35,173 bases of DNA from Acidobacteriota bacterium (GCA_016201205.1 JACQDF010000287.1:1-35173); one strand, 5' to 3'; counted from the first letter of the stretch, positions 15,796-24,277 are shown. A program made the numbers and translations. The notes: generated from the letters alone by a model not told the origin.

Positions 15796-16902
15796 TCAGC
15801 CCGCCTCCTTGTACACCCGGGCCAGGAAGCCGCGGATCAGCTCGGTCTGTTCGCCTACCTCCACCAGGAAGGCGTCGTGGCCATAGTTGGAGGACAGCTC
15901 GCAGTAGGCGACGTCGCGGTTTCTGCTGCGTAAGGCGCTCACAATTTCCAGCGACTGATAGCTGGGGTAGAGCCAGTCCGACGTGAAGCTGATCACGAGG
16001 AATCGCGCCTGCGACCGCTCCAGCGCGGCACCCAGCGAGCCGAAGCCCTGCGCCAGGTCGAAGATATCCATCGCCTTGGTGATGTAGAGGTACGAATTCG
16101 CGTCAAAGCGGTCCACGAACTGCGTGCCGCGGTGGCGCAGGTAGCTTTCCACCTCGAATTCGTCATCGAAGGAAAACACCGGTGATGCTTTGTTGCGCAA
16201 ACGGCGGCCGAATTTTTCCCGCATCGAATCGTCGCTCATGTAAGTGACGTGACCGACCATGCGAGCCACCGACAGCCCTCGTCCGGGCGGCTTGCCGCTA
16301 TAGTAATCCCCGCCGTTCCAGTCCGGATCCGCCATGATCGCCTGGCGTCCCACTTCATTGAAGGCGATCTGCTGCGCGCTGTGGCGCGCGGTGCCGGCGA
16401 TGGGAAACGCGGCCGCCACGCTTTGCGGATACCGCACGACCCATTCGAGCACCTGCATGCCGCCCATCGAGCCGCCCGCCACCGCCAGCAGCCGCTCGAT
16501 TCCCAGATGCTCGACGAGCATCTTCTGGAGCCGCACCATGTCGCCCATCGTGATCAGCGGGAACGACATTGCGTAAGGCCGGCCCGTCTCCGGATTGAGG
16601 GACGAAGGGCCGGTTGTGCCGCGGCAGCCGCCCAGCACGTTCGAACAAATCACGAAGTATTTGTTTGTATCGAAGGCCTTGCCGGGGCCGATCATGTTGT
16701 CCCACCAGCCCGGTTTGCCTGTTTCGGCGCTGATGCCGGCCGCATGGGCGTCTCCGCTGAACGCATGCAGAATCAGGACGGCGTTGGTTTTCGCCTGATT
16801 CAGCTCACCCCACCCTTCATAAGCGACATCGACGGGCGCAAGTGTCACGCCGCAATCGAGAGCGAGGGAATGGAAGCGAACATTCTCTGTTTCGACAATC
16901 AT
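15796..16902 (-). CDS. metX: Homoserine O-acyltransferase MetX
   Basis: 368 residues from ATG 16902, which fits the family N-terminus (ENVRFHSLALDCGVTLAPV). It is an alpha/beta hydrolase fold with VLILHAFSGDAHAAG (oxyanion region) and VAGGSMGGMQVLEW with nucleophile Ser145. SDWLYPSYQ (Asp) and YGHDAFL (His) complete the triad. It transfers an acetyl or succinyl group to homoserine in methionine synthesis; the acyl donor is not certain from sequence alone. Only 64 bp separate it from cinA, which is too little for a SAM riboswitch, and none is seen. TTATCAT in that gap may be a -10 box. Confidence 0.93.
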   Translation of the reverse strand: MIVETENVRFHSLALDCGVTLAPVDVAYEGWGELNQAKTNAVLILHAFSGDAHAAGISAETGKPGWWDNMIGPGKAFDTNKYFVICSNVLGGCRGTTGPSSLNPETGRPYAMSFPLITMGDMVRLQKMLVEHLGIERLLAVAGGSMGGMQVLEWVVRYPQSVAAAFPIAGTARHSAQQIAFNEVGRQAIMADPDWNGGDYYSGKPPGRGLSVARMVGHVTYMSDDSMREKFGRRLRNKASPVFSFDDEFEVESYLRHRGTQFVDRFDANSYLYITKAMDIFDLAQGFGSLGAALERSQARFLVISFTSDWLYPSYQSLEIVSALRSRNRDVAYCELSSNYGHDAFLVEVGEQTELIRGFLARVYKEAG

Positions 16903-16960
16903 CCGAGGTTTGCGACGGCTGTTGATTCGATGATAACAGGTGCTGGTTGTCACCTAAGGG

Positions 16961-16995
16961 CGCTCCCTAACGGTCGCGCCTCGGAAGCGCTTTCT
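16961..16995. repeat. Palindromic repeat, truncated copy C (in the cinA 3' end)
   Basis: This stretch matches one arm and the centre of the repeat at 28457-28515 read in reverse: CGCTCCCTAACGGTCGCG, then CTCGGAAGCGCTTTCT, with one base changed between. The other arm is missing. It contains the cinA stop codon. Confidence 0.75.
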
Positions 16996-18226
16996 CGAGA
17001 ATGCACCGCCGCAGCATGTCCAGCGCGGTTTGCGCGGCCAGCGAGCGGATGCGCTGGCGGTCACCGGCAAACTGGAACCGCCGCACGCGGCAGGAATCGG
17101 CGTTGGCCACGCCCACCCAGACGGCGCCGACGGGCTCGGTCTCGGCGCCTTGTCCCGGACCGGCGACGCCGGTGACGGAAACGGAGAGCGTGGCGCCGGA
17201 GCGCTCGAGCGCAGCCACCGCCATGGCCCGCGCCACCGGCTCGCTCACCGCTTTGTACTCGCGCAGCAGCTCCGGGTCGATGCCCAGCAAGGCGTTTTTG
17301 GCCCGGTAGCTGTACGCCAGGAATCCGCCGGCAAAGTAGTCCGAGCTGCCGGCCACGGAGGTGATCCGCTCGGCCACCATGCCTCCGGTGCAGCTTTCCG
17401 CCACGCACACCGTCATCGCCCGCTCACGAAGCAGCTTCCCTACGACAGCTTCGAGCGGATCGCCATTCGATGAGTAGATCCGGTCCCCCAGCAGCTCGGC
17501 GATCGGATCCCCCACTTCTTTCAGCATCGCCTCGGCCTCCCCCGCGGTGGCGCATCGCGCCCGCAGATGGACCTGGATGTCGCCCGCGGCCGCCAGAATC
17601 GTTGTTGCCGGGTTGACGTAGTTGCGGTACACGGGCGCGATCAGTTGATCCAGATCGGACTCAGGCATTCCCGCCACACGATACAGGCGAGTGCGGATCA
17701 CCAGCCCTGGGGCCAGCTTTTCCAGGCGCGGCAGGCATTGCTCCTCGAACATCGCCTTCATTTCGTGGGGCGGCCCGGGCAGCAGCACGATATGACGGCC
17801 GCTGAATTCAACCCACTGGCCCGGCGCCGTGCCGCGTGCATTCGGCAGCAGGGTCGCTCCCTCGATCACATAGGCCTGGCGCTTGTTCACTTGCGCCATC
17901 TTGCGGTTCATGCGGCGGAACCGTGCCTCGATGGCGTCACAGATCTCCTGCCGGAACTCGAGGGAACGGCCGCACAATTCGGCCGCCGCTTCCCTGGTCA
18001 GGTCGTCTTCGGTCGGCCCCAGCCCGCCCGAGACAAAAAGCATGTGGGCCTCGGAGAGCGCATGCCGCATCGCTCCCACCAGTCGCGCCCGATGGTCGCC
18101 GACCACCAGCTTCAGAACCACCTCGACGCCATGTGCGTTCAACTGGTCCGTCAAGTAGAGCGAGTTCGTGTCTACCCGGTCCGGAGTCAGCATCTCCGAG
18201 CCGGCTGCGATGATGGCGGCATCCAT
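16967..18226 (-). CDS. cinA: CinA-family nicotinamide-nucleotide amidohydrolase
   Basis: 419 residues, full length. The N-terminal half is the molybdopterin-binding-like/COG1058 domain: AAIIAAGSEMLTPDRVDTNS, then FVSGGLGPTEDDLTREA and LLPGPPHEMKAMF. The C-terminal half is the CinA amidohydrolase domain, with VCVAESCTGGMVAERITSV, FAGGFLAYSYRAKNALLGI, SVTGVAGPGQGAETEPVG and VWVGVAN. It deamidates nicotinamide mononucleotide in pyridine-nucleotide salvage and hydrolyses ADP-ribose-type compounds. The final residues (LEKALPRRDR) and the TAG stop come from a palindromic repeat, so the native C-terminus was probably altered. It starts 9 bp after the propeller gene. Confidence 0.93.
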   Translation of the reverse strand: MDAAIIAAGSEMLTPDRVDTNSLYLTDQLNAHGVEVVLKLVVGDHRARLVGAMRHALSEAHMLFVSGGLGPTEDDLTREAAAELCGRSLEFRQEICDAIEARFRRMNRKMAQVNKRQAYVIEGATLLPNARGTAPGQWVEFSGRHIVLLPGPPHEMKAMFEEQCLPRLEKLAPGLVIRTRLYRVAGMPESDLDQLIAPVYRNYVNPATTILAAAGDIQVHLRARCATAGEAEAMLKEVGDPIAELLGDRIYSSNGDPLEAVVGKLLRERAMTVCVAESCTGGMVAERITSVAGSSDYFAGGFLAYSYRAKNALLGIDPELLREYKAVSEPVARAMAVAALERSGATLSVSVTGVAGPGQGAETEPVGAVWVGVANADSCRVRRFQFAGDRQRIRSLAAQTALDMLRRCILEKALPRRDR

Positions 18227-18235
18227 ACGATGCTG

Positions 18236-19261
18236 TTATTTCAGCAGCAATCCTTTGACTCCGGCATCGACGCGGTAGATCGCATTGTTCGAGGCCACCA
18301 CCATGGCCTTCGACGGTGTGAAGGCCAGGCCCACGATGTTGGGTCCGGAAAGGAAATGATCCGCTCTGCGGTTCGGATCGATGCGCACCACTCCCTTGCG
18401 CCCCCCGAGAGAAGCGGCGACGTAGAGGTTCCCGTCGGCGTCAAACGCAATTCCCTGGGGCCTGCCCAGGCCGCGGTAAAAAACCTCGGCCTCGCCGTTG
18501 GGGCTGACCCTGTACACGCAGTCGAAGCTGGAAGTCGTCGGCCCGGTCACGTACAGGCAACTGTCAGCGCCGAAAGCCAGGTGGTAGGCGGCAATCGAGG
18601 GCTCCAGCGTGCAGAACACGTAGATCTGCCGCTGGCGGCTGATCTTGAAGACGGTGCCGCTGCGGTCCCCCACGTACAGATTCTCTTCGGCGTCGAAAGC
18701 GATTCCCGTCGCCACACCCATGCCTTCGACGTACACCGACATGTTGCCGCTGGGCGTCACCTGGTAGACGATGCCGTCATGGCGGCTGCTGACGTACAGC
18801 ATGCCTTCCCGGTCCAGCGCCAGTCCGGTGGCGTTCATCATGTCGGTCACCAGCGGCTTGACGTCGTAGCTGGCATCGATCCGGTAAACGGATACCGGAG
18901 TCTTTTGTCCGCGGGACCCGCTGAAGGTCGTGTAGATGTTGGCGAGTGCATCGACGGCCGGATTCGCCACCGGATGAAGGCTGTCGGCGATCTGCACGCC
19001 GATCCCGCACTGCCACGCGCCGGACGACTGCAACCCGCACTCGACAACCATGCGTCCGACGGATGCGCCGTCGGGAACACGGGCGATCACCAGCGAATTC
19101 GATCCGATAATCACCGGCGCGGTGACGTCTCCGAACATCACCCGAGGCCGGTCCGTTCGCGCGAAATTCTTTCCGCGAATCTGAAACTCGCCGCCCGGAA
19201 TGGCGGCGGCGGGACTGACATGACTGATTTCCGGACGTTCCGAATCCTTGAAGATGGCCAT
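18236..19261 (-). CDS. TIG/IPT domain plus NHL/SMP-30-type beta-propeller protein
   Basis: 341 residues from ATG 19261, two nt after the pgpA stop; a GTG at 19282 would overlap pgpA. Residues ~10-85 form a TIG/IPT immunoglobulin-like domain (ISHVSPAAAIPGGEFQIRG). A six-bladed propeller follows, with repeated turns: GLALDREGMLYVSSRHDG, GIAFDAEENLYVGDRSG, GIAFDADGNLYVAAS. Such propellers occur in gluconolactonase/strictosidine-synthase-like and scaffold proteins. No signal peptide is visible, which is unusual for a TIG-domain protein. Its job among rimO, pgpA and cinA is unknown. Confidence 0.75.
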   Translation of the reverse strand: MAIFKDSERPEISHVSPAAAIPGGEFQIRGKNFARTDRPRVMFGDVTAPVIIGSNSLVIARVPDGASVGRMVVECGLQSSGAWQCGIGVQIADSLHPVANPAVDALANIYTTFSGSRGQKTPVSVYRIDASYDVKPLVTDMMNATGLALDREGMLYVSSRHDGIVYQVTPSGNMSVYVEGMGVATGIAFDAEENLYVGDRSGTVFKISRQRQIYVFCTLEPSIAAYHLAFGADSCLYVTGPTTSSFDCVYRVSPNGEAEVFYRGLGRPQGIAFDADGNLYVAASLGGRKGVVRIDPNRRADHFLSGPNIVGLAFTPSKAMVVASNNAIYRVDAGVKGLLLK

Positions 19262-19263
19262 CG

Positions 19264-19710
19264 TTAATAAAGATTGAACCACCCTGCCACGAATAACACA
19301 AGCGCAGCATAGACGCCGGCCATCAGGTCATCGGCGACGATGCCCAACCCGCCCGGCAGCGATTCGAGCTGCCGCGCCGGAACCGGCTTCCAGATGTCGA
19401 ACACGCGGAACAACAGAAACGCCGCCAGACAACTTTTCCAGTTGACGGTGGTGATGCCCGCCATGGCCACCCACTGTCCCAGCACCTCGTCCACTACGAC
19501 CAGACCGGGGTCTTTGGCATTCGATTGCCTGGAGACGATATCGGCGGCGCGGATTGCCGGCCAAAGCAGGAGGACGGCCGCAATCAGCAATGTCCACGGT
19601 CTGGCGCCGGACAGCACGAGCCACGGCCATGCCAGCGCCAGTGCGCCGGCCGATCCCGCGGTGCCCGGCGCCACCGGCGCGTAGCCGCATCCGAACCAGG
19701 TAGCCAGCAA
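19264..19710 (-). CDS. pgpA: Phosphatidylglycerophosphatase A
   Basis: 148 residues with family motifs in order: ATWFGCGYAPVAPGTAGS, DPGLVVVDEVLGQWVAM (the acidic catalytic cluster), and FRVFDIWKPVPARQLE then LPGGLGIVADDLMAG. Three to four hydrophobic membrane segments lie between. It dephosphorylates phosphatidylglycerol phosphate at the inner membrane. The start is taken as TTG 19710 because no ATG or GTG precedes the conserved N-terminus in frame. A 14-codon ORF coupled by ATGA to the rimO stop lies just upstream and may carry ribosomes in. Confidence 0.88.
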   Translation of the reverse strand: MLATWFGCGYAPVAPGTAGSAGALALAWPWLVLSGARPWTLLIAAVLLLWPAIRAADIVSRQSNAKDPGLVVVDEVLGQWVAMAGITTVNWKSCLAAFLLFRVFDIWKPVPARQLESLPGGLGIVADDLMAGVYAALVLFVAGWFNLY

Positions 19711-19770
19711 GGCGGCAGCGCGCAGCTTGTTAGCCCTCGCCTTCGTTCTGTTGCGGGCAGACAGGGCACT

Positions 19771-21180
19771 TCATAACCGTTGCGTGGTGGCCGGGCTGGA
19801 GTGCAGGATTGGAAACCACGGCGTCTTGGGCGGCGGGGGCCCGGCTGGCGCAGCATCGACCAATCCGCCGACCAGGTCGTAATCATGCGTCTCGGTAATC
19901 CGCATCCGCCGGAACTGGCCGGGCCGGAGTTCGCCGCCGTTGGCGTCGTTGACATAGCAGACGCCATCAATCTCCGGCGCCTGTCCCGGAAGGCGGGCTT
20001 CCCACAGCAAGTCCGTTTCTTTCGATGGCCCCTCGAGCAGCACCGTGCATTCAGCGCCCATCAACCGCCGGTTGCGCGCCCGCGAGATGCGCCGTTGCAA
20101 AGCCATCAGACTCCGTTTGCGGTTTTGCCTGGTTCGTGCGTCCAGCTTGTCCTCCAAGCGGAAGCTGGCGCTGGTTTCTTCATCCGAATAGGTAAACACG
20201 CCCAGCCGGTCGAACTGCGCCGCTGCCACGAACTGGCGCAGCTCCTCAAAGTCCTCTTTGGTTTCTCCGGGGAAGCCGACGATGAAACTGGTCCGAATGG
20301 CGACGCCGGGGATCGTCCGCCGGATGCGTTCGAGCAGCTTCAGAAAAATGTCGCCATCCGCGCCACGTTTCATCCGCTTCAGCACCGAAGCGCTGGCGTG
20401 CTGCAACGGAATGTCGATGTACTTCACCAGCGCCTCGTGGGCGGCAATGGTGTCCAGCAGCCGCTGGGTCACCTTGTTCGGATAGGCATACAGGAACCTG
20501 ATCCACCGGGCGTGAGGAGTCTCGATTCGCGCCAGACGCTCCAGCAATTGCGCCAGCCCGTCCTTCAGACCCAGATCTTCGCCGTAGCAGGTCGTATCCT
20601 GGCCGATCAGGTTGATCTCGCGGACGCCCTCCTGAAAGAGCCGGCGCGCTTCCGCGATCACGGATTCGAGCCGCCGGCTGCGAAAGCGGCCGCGGAACTG
20701 CGGGATCACACAGAACGTGCACGGATGATCACAGCCCTCGGCGATCTTGACGTACGCATAGTGACGCGGCGTGGCCCGCAACCGCGGAGTCGCATCCTGA
20801 TACAGGTACGGATCGAGCCGGCTCGAAGGAGCTTCCCCGCCCTCGCACAGAGCTGCGATCTTCTCGATCTCATTGACGCCGATGACATGGTCGACTTCCG
20901 GAATGTTCTCCCGGATCTCGTTCCGGTACCGCTCCACCAGGCAGCCGGCCACAATCAGCTTCCTGGCGGAACCCGTCTTCTTGTATTCGGCCATCTCCAG
21001 AATCGTGTCCACCGATTCCTGTTTGGCGGGATCGATGAAGCTGCATGTGTTGACCACGATCACTTCGGCGTCTTCAGGGCTGGCCGTGATCTGGTGACCG
21101 TGCAAGCTCACCTGCCCCATCATGACTTCCGTGTCAACGAGATTCTTCGGACACCCCAGACTGACAAAACCGATTTTCAA
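19771..21180 (-). CDS. rimO: Ribosomal protein S12 methylthiotransferase RimO
   Basis: 469 residues from TTG 21180. The N-terminal MTTase domain holds Cys10 (SLGCPKNLVDTE), Cys46 (NTCSFID) and Cys80 (VAGCLVERY), which bind one iron-sulfur cluster. The radical-SAM domain has EGCDHPCTFCVIPQFRG (Cys150, 154, 157). IDIPLQHAS, GFPGETKEDFEEL and a C-terminal TRAM domain (EIDGVCYVNDA) complete the pattern. It methylthiolates an aspartate of ribosomal protein S12. The C-terminus bears a ~20-residue proline-rich extension (AGPPPPKTPWFP). It heads the co-directional run leading to metX. Confidence 0.95.
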   Translation of the reverse strand: MKIGFVSLGCPKNLVDTEVMMGQVSLHGHQITASPEDAEVIVVNTCSFIDPAKQESVDTILEMAEYKKTGSARKLIVAGCLVERYRNEIRENIPEVDHVIGVNEIEKIAALCEGGEAPSSRLDPYLYQDATPRLRATPRHYAYVKIAEGCDHPCTFCVIPQFRGRFRSRRLESVIAEARRLFQEGVREINLIGQDTTCYGEDLGLKDGLAQLLERLARIETPHARWIRFLYAYPNKVTQRLLDTIAAHEALVKYIDIPLQHASASVLKRMKRGADGDIFLKLLERIRRTIPGVAIRTSFIVGFPGETKEDFEELRQFVAAAQFDRLGVFTYSDEETSASFRLEDKLDARTRQNRKRSLMALQRRISRARNRRLMGAECTVLLEGPSKETDLLWEARLPGQAPEIDGVCYVNDANGGELRPGQFRRMRITETHDYDLVGGLVDAAPAGPPPPKTPWFPILHSSPATTQRL

Positions 21181-21228
21181 GGCGGATACACTCGGGAGGA
21201 AGGATTCCGATTTCAGGATACCAGGACT

Positions 21229-21552
21229 TCATCGCGTGCGTCGGAGGAACCCGATGCCGAGCAGACCTCAAGCCAACCAGCCGTAAGACCCGCAGGCTCA
21301 GGAATGGGAGCGACTGCGGCCTCAGCGGAAATGATGTTGACGCGCATGCCATTGTGAATTGGCGTCGTTGGCCAGCCAGGCGCTACCAATCAACGGGAAC
21401 GTGCCGTTCGGCCCCAGAACGACGTAGGAAGCCGGTCCGAACGGATCGCCCGGGCGCTTCTTCGCACACGATGCCCGCACAGCCCGTGGGCACCTTCACG
21501 ATCGTATAATGCGGGGCGACGCTCCCACCCGAGAGCACCACCCCTGTGCACG
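21229..21552 (-). pseudogene. Decayed tandem copy of the PEP-CTERM gene
   Basis: Translated on the minus strand, pieces match the intact gene at 21640-22470 in order: VVLSGGSVAPHYTIVKVPTG then CAGIVCEEAPG. After a frameshift comes SYVVLGPNGTFPLIGSAW then LANDANSQW. After an internal deletion of roughly 130 codons comes GMRVNIISAEAAVAPIPEPAGL with a second frameshift in the anchor. The N-terminal signal sequence is missing. It is not translatable as one product and lies beyond the terminator of the intact copy. Confidence 0.8.
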
Positions 21553-21593
21553 CGACAGGCAGGTTTTTCTGGCTCGGCGCCTGCAATCGACAC

Positions 21594-21618
21594 AAAAGGC
21601 CGCCTACGTAGGGCGGCC
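21594..21618 (-). terminator. Rho-independent terminator of the PEP-CTERM gene
   Basis: On the minus strand a perfect 7-bp stem GGCCGCC/GGCGGCC with a 7-nt loop is followed directly by TTTTG. It begins 22 bp after the stop codon of the PEP-CTERM gene. Confidence 0.8.
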
Positions 21619-21639
21619 TTTGGAGAAGGAGGAAAGAGG

Positions 21640-22470
21640 TTAGCGCTTGCGGTGGATGAACCCGATGCCGAGAAGACCCAAGCCAATCAGGCTCAGGCCA
21701 GCGGGCTCAGGAATAGGCGACGCGGCGGCGTCAGCGGAAACGATATTGACGCGCATACCAGCGGGGTTAAGGCCGGTGCCAGCTAAGACCGCGTTGTACA
21801 CGATAAAGTCCAGAGCCATCAGTCCGCTGGCAAAACCGGAACTAAGCGTGACTGAGGTGAGAGAAGTGAAGCCGGCGGGAGATGATCCCGCTACTTGCGC
21901 GCCCGATCCGCAGACCGGATCCGAGGCGCTGGCGATCGAGCACAGTCGAATGTGGGATGGACTTCCCCCGGCGGCGGCGTTGTCTGCGCCCCAACCAAGG
22001 GTGATGTTCGCCGTCGCTGGATTCAACCCCAGCGCTGTCAGATCAAACACCAGGCGGTAGACGTAGAAGTCGGTGTTGCTCGAAAATGGCGCCACGTTGG
22101 GCCATGTCGTACCGGCCGTACTGGGATTGGTCTGGTCCGCGCGCGGCCCGATCCACTGTGATGAAGAGTCATTGTTCATCCAAGCCCCGGACATGATCGG
22201 GAACGTGCCATTCGGTCCTAACACCACGTAGGAAGCCGGGCCGAAATCATCGCCAGGTGTTGCGGTTTCCTGACATGCCAGCCCGGCGCAACCCGTCGGT
22301 AGCTTGATAATCGTGTAATGAGTGTCGACGCTCCCGCCTGAGAGCACAACGGCCGAGTCATTCAAACCCGTACTCCAGACACCGCCGACAACGTTCTTGA
22401 AAGAAACAGCCGAAGCTGAAGGAGCCATCAGCCCCACTGTCGCAAAGATAACTGGTATGAGATATCTCAT
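21640..22470 (-). CDS. PEP-CTERM sorting-domain exported protein
   Basis: 276 residues. ATG 22470 follows GGAGGAG closely and begins a signal peptide (MRYLIPVIFATVGLMAPSASA). The mature part is rich in Gly, Ser, Thr and Asn, with four cysteines, and has no enzyme motif. The C-terminus is a standard PEP-CTERM signal: IPEPAGLSLIGLGLLGIGF followed by a basic end (IHRKR). Such proteins are processed by exosortase, encoded elsewhere, and reach the outer surface or matrix. The minus-strand TATGAT at about 22512-22507 is a plausible -10 box. A terminator follows the gene, so it is probably monocistronic. Confidence 0.85.
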   Translation of the reverse strand: MRYLIPVIFATVGLMAPSASAVSFKNVVGGVWSTGLNDSAVVLSGGSVDTHYTIIKLPTGCAGLACQETATPGDDFGPASYVVLGPNGTFPIMSGAWMNNDSSSQWIGPRADQTNPSTAGTTWPNVAPFSSNTDFYVYRLVFDLTALGLNPATANITLGWGADNAAAGGSPSHIRLCSIASASDPVCGSGAQVAGSSPAGFTSLTSVTLSSGFASGLMALDFIVYNAVLAGTGLNPAGMRVNIVSADAAASPIPEPAGLSLIGLGLLGIGFIHRKR

Positions 22471-22851
22471 CTCTCCTCCGCGGAACCGGTCTATCATGAC
22501 CTGTATCATAGTAACAAGGTCCTGGGGTGAAGACAAGGACTATCTGTACCAAATTTCAGGTCATTTCCTGAGGAATATGGACCTCAGGGAAAACCGGAGA
22601 GGAGGCGTCCGGATTTGCCGTAATGTGCAGAAATCAAGGTAGATGGTGCGCGCGCACGGCCGTAGACGCCGGCGTAGCCCGGCGCCGGTGAGGACAGCCG
22701 GACCCTACACTCAGCAAAATTTCTTTGGAAATTGGAGCAAGTCTAAGGTGTTTCCCCGATTGCCGGCCCAACCAGACTCGCGGTACCCCAAGGCCTGAAC
22801 TACGTTGCATCCGCTTGCCCAAATCCGATAGCCTAACCTACGGTCGCTTCC
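22471..22851. other. Intergenic region between PEP-CTERM gene and Tad locus
   Basis: I see no convincing gene in this 380-bp divergent region. It holds the ribosome site and probable promoter of the PEP-CTERM gene (22471-22540). It also holds a 12-bp palindrome GTGCGCGCGCAC at 22646-22657 and a small hairpin AATTTC/GAAATT, loop TTTG, at 22718-22733. It must also carry the promoter of the Tad locus, but no strong -35/-10 pair stands out. Confidence 0.6.
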
Positions 22852-23256
22852 TTGCCTGCAGAACCGAAACATTTGACGGGAACGCGGGTTGATGTCATTT
22901 TGCGTAGTATCCGTGTGCGCAACCTCACCCGCGACACCCTGCTTGCCGAATCGGCCGATGTGGCTGACACCAGCCAGGCTCGCCGGATCGGTCTGCTTCG
23001 GCACGATCACCTGGTCCCTGGGCAGGGTCTGTGGATTGTTCCCTGCGAAGCAGTCCACACCTTCGGGATGAAGTTTGACATCGACGTCCTGTATCTTTGC
23101 AAGTCCCGCAAAGTTTTGAAGATCAAGGAAACGATGGCGCGACGGCGTCTTTCTGCCTGCTTGCGGGCCCATTCCGTCCTCGAGCTGCCCGCAGGTACGG
23201 CTCGTGCCAGTTCGACGAAGGTTGGCGATCAGTTGGAATTCGAGAAACTGCCATGA
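22852..23256 (+). CDS. DUF192 family protein at the head of the Tad locus
   Basis: Up to 134 residues. The DUF192 fold is clear: VRNLTRDTLLAESADVADTS, then RIGLLRHD, GQGLWIVPCEAVHTFGMKFD, IDVLYLCKSRKVLKI, and SVLELPAGT. The start is uncertain: TTG 22852, TTG 22900 and GTG 22915 are possible and none has a good ribosome site; the domain itself begins near 22915. Unlike many DUF192 proteins no signal peptide is seen. The last codons overlap the next gene by ATGA, so it is co-translated with the pilus genes. Molecular function is not established. Confidence 0.75.
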   Translation: MPAEPKHLTGTRVDVILRSIRVRNLTRDTLLAESADVADTSQARRIGLLRHDHLVPGQGLWIVPCEAVHTFGMKFDIDVLYLCKSRKVLKIKETMARRRLSACLRAHSVLELPAGTARASSTKVGDQLEFEKLP

Positions 23257-24257
23257 AACTCATCGCGTTGGCGGGCTTGCTTTGCTCTCTTGCCCTAGTA
23301 GATGCATGCTCCCGCCGTTTGGCCGGAGATGTTGTAACCCGAACGCGCGCCACGGCAGTCCAGACAGTGATGCAGCGCCAGATCGAGAACGCCATCGACG
23401 CAGGTGATGGCGACGCGGTGGCGCGCCAGCTTCGTGAGCAGATGGCCTCGAACCCGGACATTCTCGAGGTGCGCCTGAAGCTGGCGGAACACTACCGCCG
23501 GATGGGATTTCCGGAGCTGGCCGTCGAGCACTACAGGTTGTGCGTCGAGCGTTTTCCCGAACAGCCGAAGGTAGTCCTGCTGCTTGCCCAGACGCTGCAC
23601 GAACAGGGGATGACGCGGCGGGCCGCCGACGAGTTGGACCGATTCCTGGCGAAGCACCCGCCTTCCAGCCCGGATTCTCCGGCCTGGCTCGGAATTTTCC
23701 GTGATGAGCTAGGCGACTACGCGGCTGCCGAGAGCGCCCACCGGGCGGCTCTGTCGCTGAATCCATCGAATGCCAGGCTGCTGAACAATCTTGGCTACAA
23801 TCTCCTGCTCCAGGAGAAGACAGACGACGCCATCGCGCATTTTCGCCGGGCGCTGGCGCTGGACCCGCGCATGGAGACCGCTCGCAACAATCTCGGCCTG
23901 GCGCTGGCCCGCAACCCCGGGCCCGAAGCGGAACGACTTGCTCTGGAACAATGGCAGTCCGCCGCCGGCCCGGCCACGGCGCACAACAATCTGGCGGCTG
24001 TGCTGATCGAGCAAGGGCGATTTGGCGAAGCGCGGAAGCAACTGGAAACGGCGCTCACACTGAAGAAAGATCACGCACCGGCTTTGAAGAACCTCGCGCT
24101 TCTGTCCAGCCTCGACGGACAGCCCGCGGCGCTGCCCCAGCCGGCCGCACCCAAGCCGGGCGGCTGGAAGCGGTTCATGAAAAAAGTCTGGTATTCGGTG
24201 GCAGGCATCGAGCAATCGTCCCGTCCCCAACAACAGGGACTCACTGCGGTGAAATAG
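23253..24257 (+). CDS. TPR-repeat lipoprotein of the Tad locus (TadD-like)
   Basis: 334 residues from ATG 23253, which overlaps the DUF192 stop (ATGA). The N-terminus MKLIALAGLLCSLALVDAC looks like a lipoprotein signal, although Asp at -2 is unusual. About six tetratricopeptide-type repeats follow, for example PELAVEHYRLCVERFPEQPK, AESAHRAALSLNPSNARLLN, AIAHFRRALALDPRMETARN and ARKQLETALTLKKDHAPALK. The C-terminus has a Pro/Ala linker and a basic GGWKRFMKKVW segment. Position and architecture match TadD, a TPR lipoprotein needed for Tad secretin assembly. The pilin gene starts 21 bp downstream. Confidence 0.8.
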   Translation: MKLIALAGLLCSLALVDACSRRLAGDVVTRTRATAVQTVMQRQIENAIDAGDGDAVARQLREQMASNPDILEVRLKLAEHYRRMGFPELAVEHYRLCVERFPEQPKVVLLLAQTLHEQGMTRRAADELDRFLAKHPPSSPDSPAWLGIFRDELGDYAAAESAHRAALSLNPSNARLLNNLGYNLLLQEKTDDAIAHFRRALALDPRMETARNNLGLALARNPGPEAERLALEQWQSAAGPATAHNNLAAVLIEQGRFGEARKQLETALTLKKDHAPALKNLALLSSLDGQPAALPQPAAPKPGGWKRFMKKVWYSVAGIEQSSRPQQQGLTAVK

Positions 24258-24263
24258 TAGTAG

Positions 24264-24277
24264 AAGGAGATCTCCTT
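24264..24277 (+). promoter_or_regulatory. Perfect palindrome containing the pilin ribosome-binding site
   Basis: AAGGAGATCTCCTT, a 14-bp perfect palindrome, ends one base before the flp start codon. In RNA the arms AAGGA and TCCTT can pair around a GAUC loop, which would hide the Shine-Dalgarno sequence. This may tune pilin translation, or it may be incidental. Confidence 0.45.

Noticed and set aside
16903..16966. SAM or other methionine riboswitch before metX
   Set aside because: Only 64 bp are free, partly filled by a repeat copy, and no paired riboswitch elements are seen.
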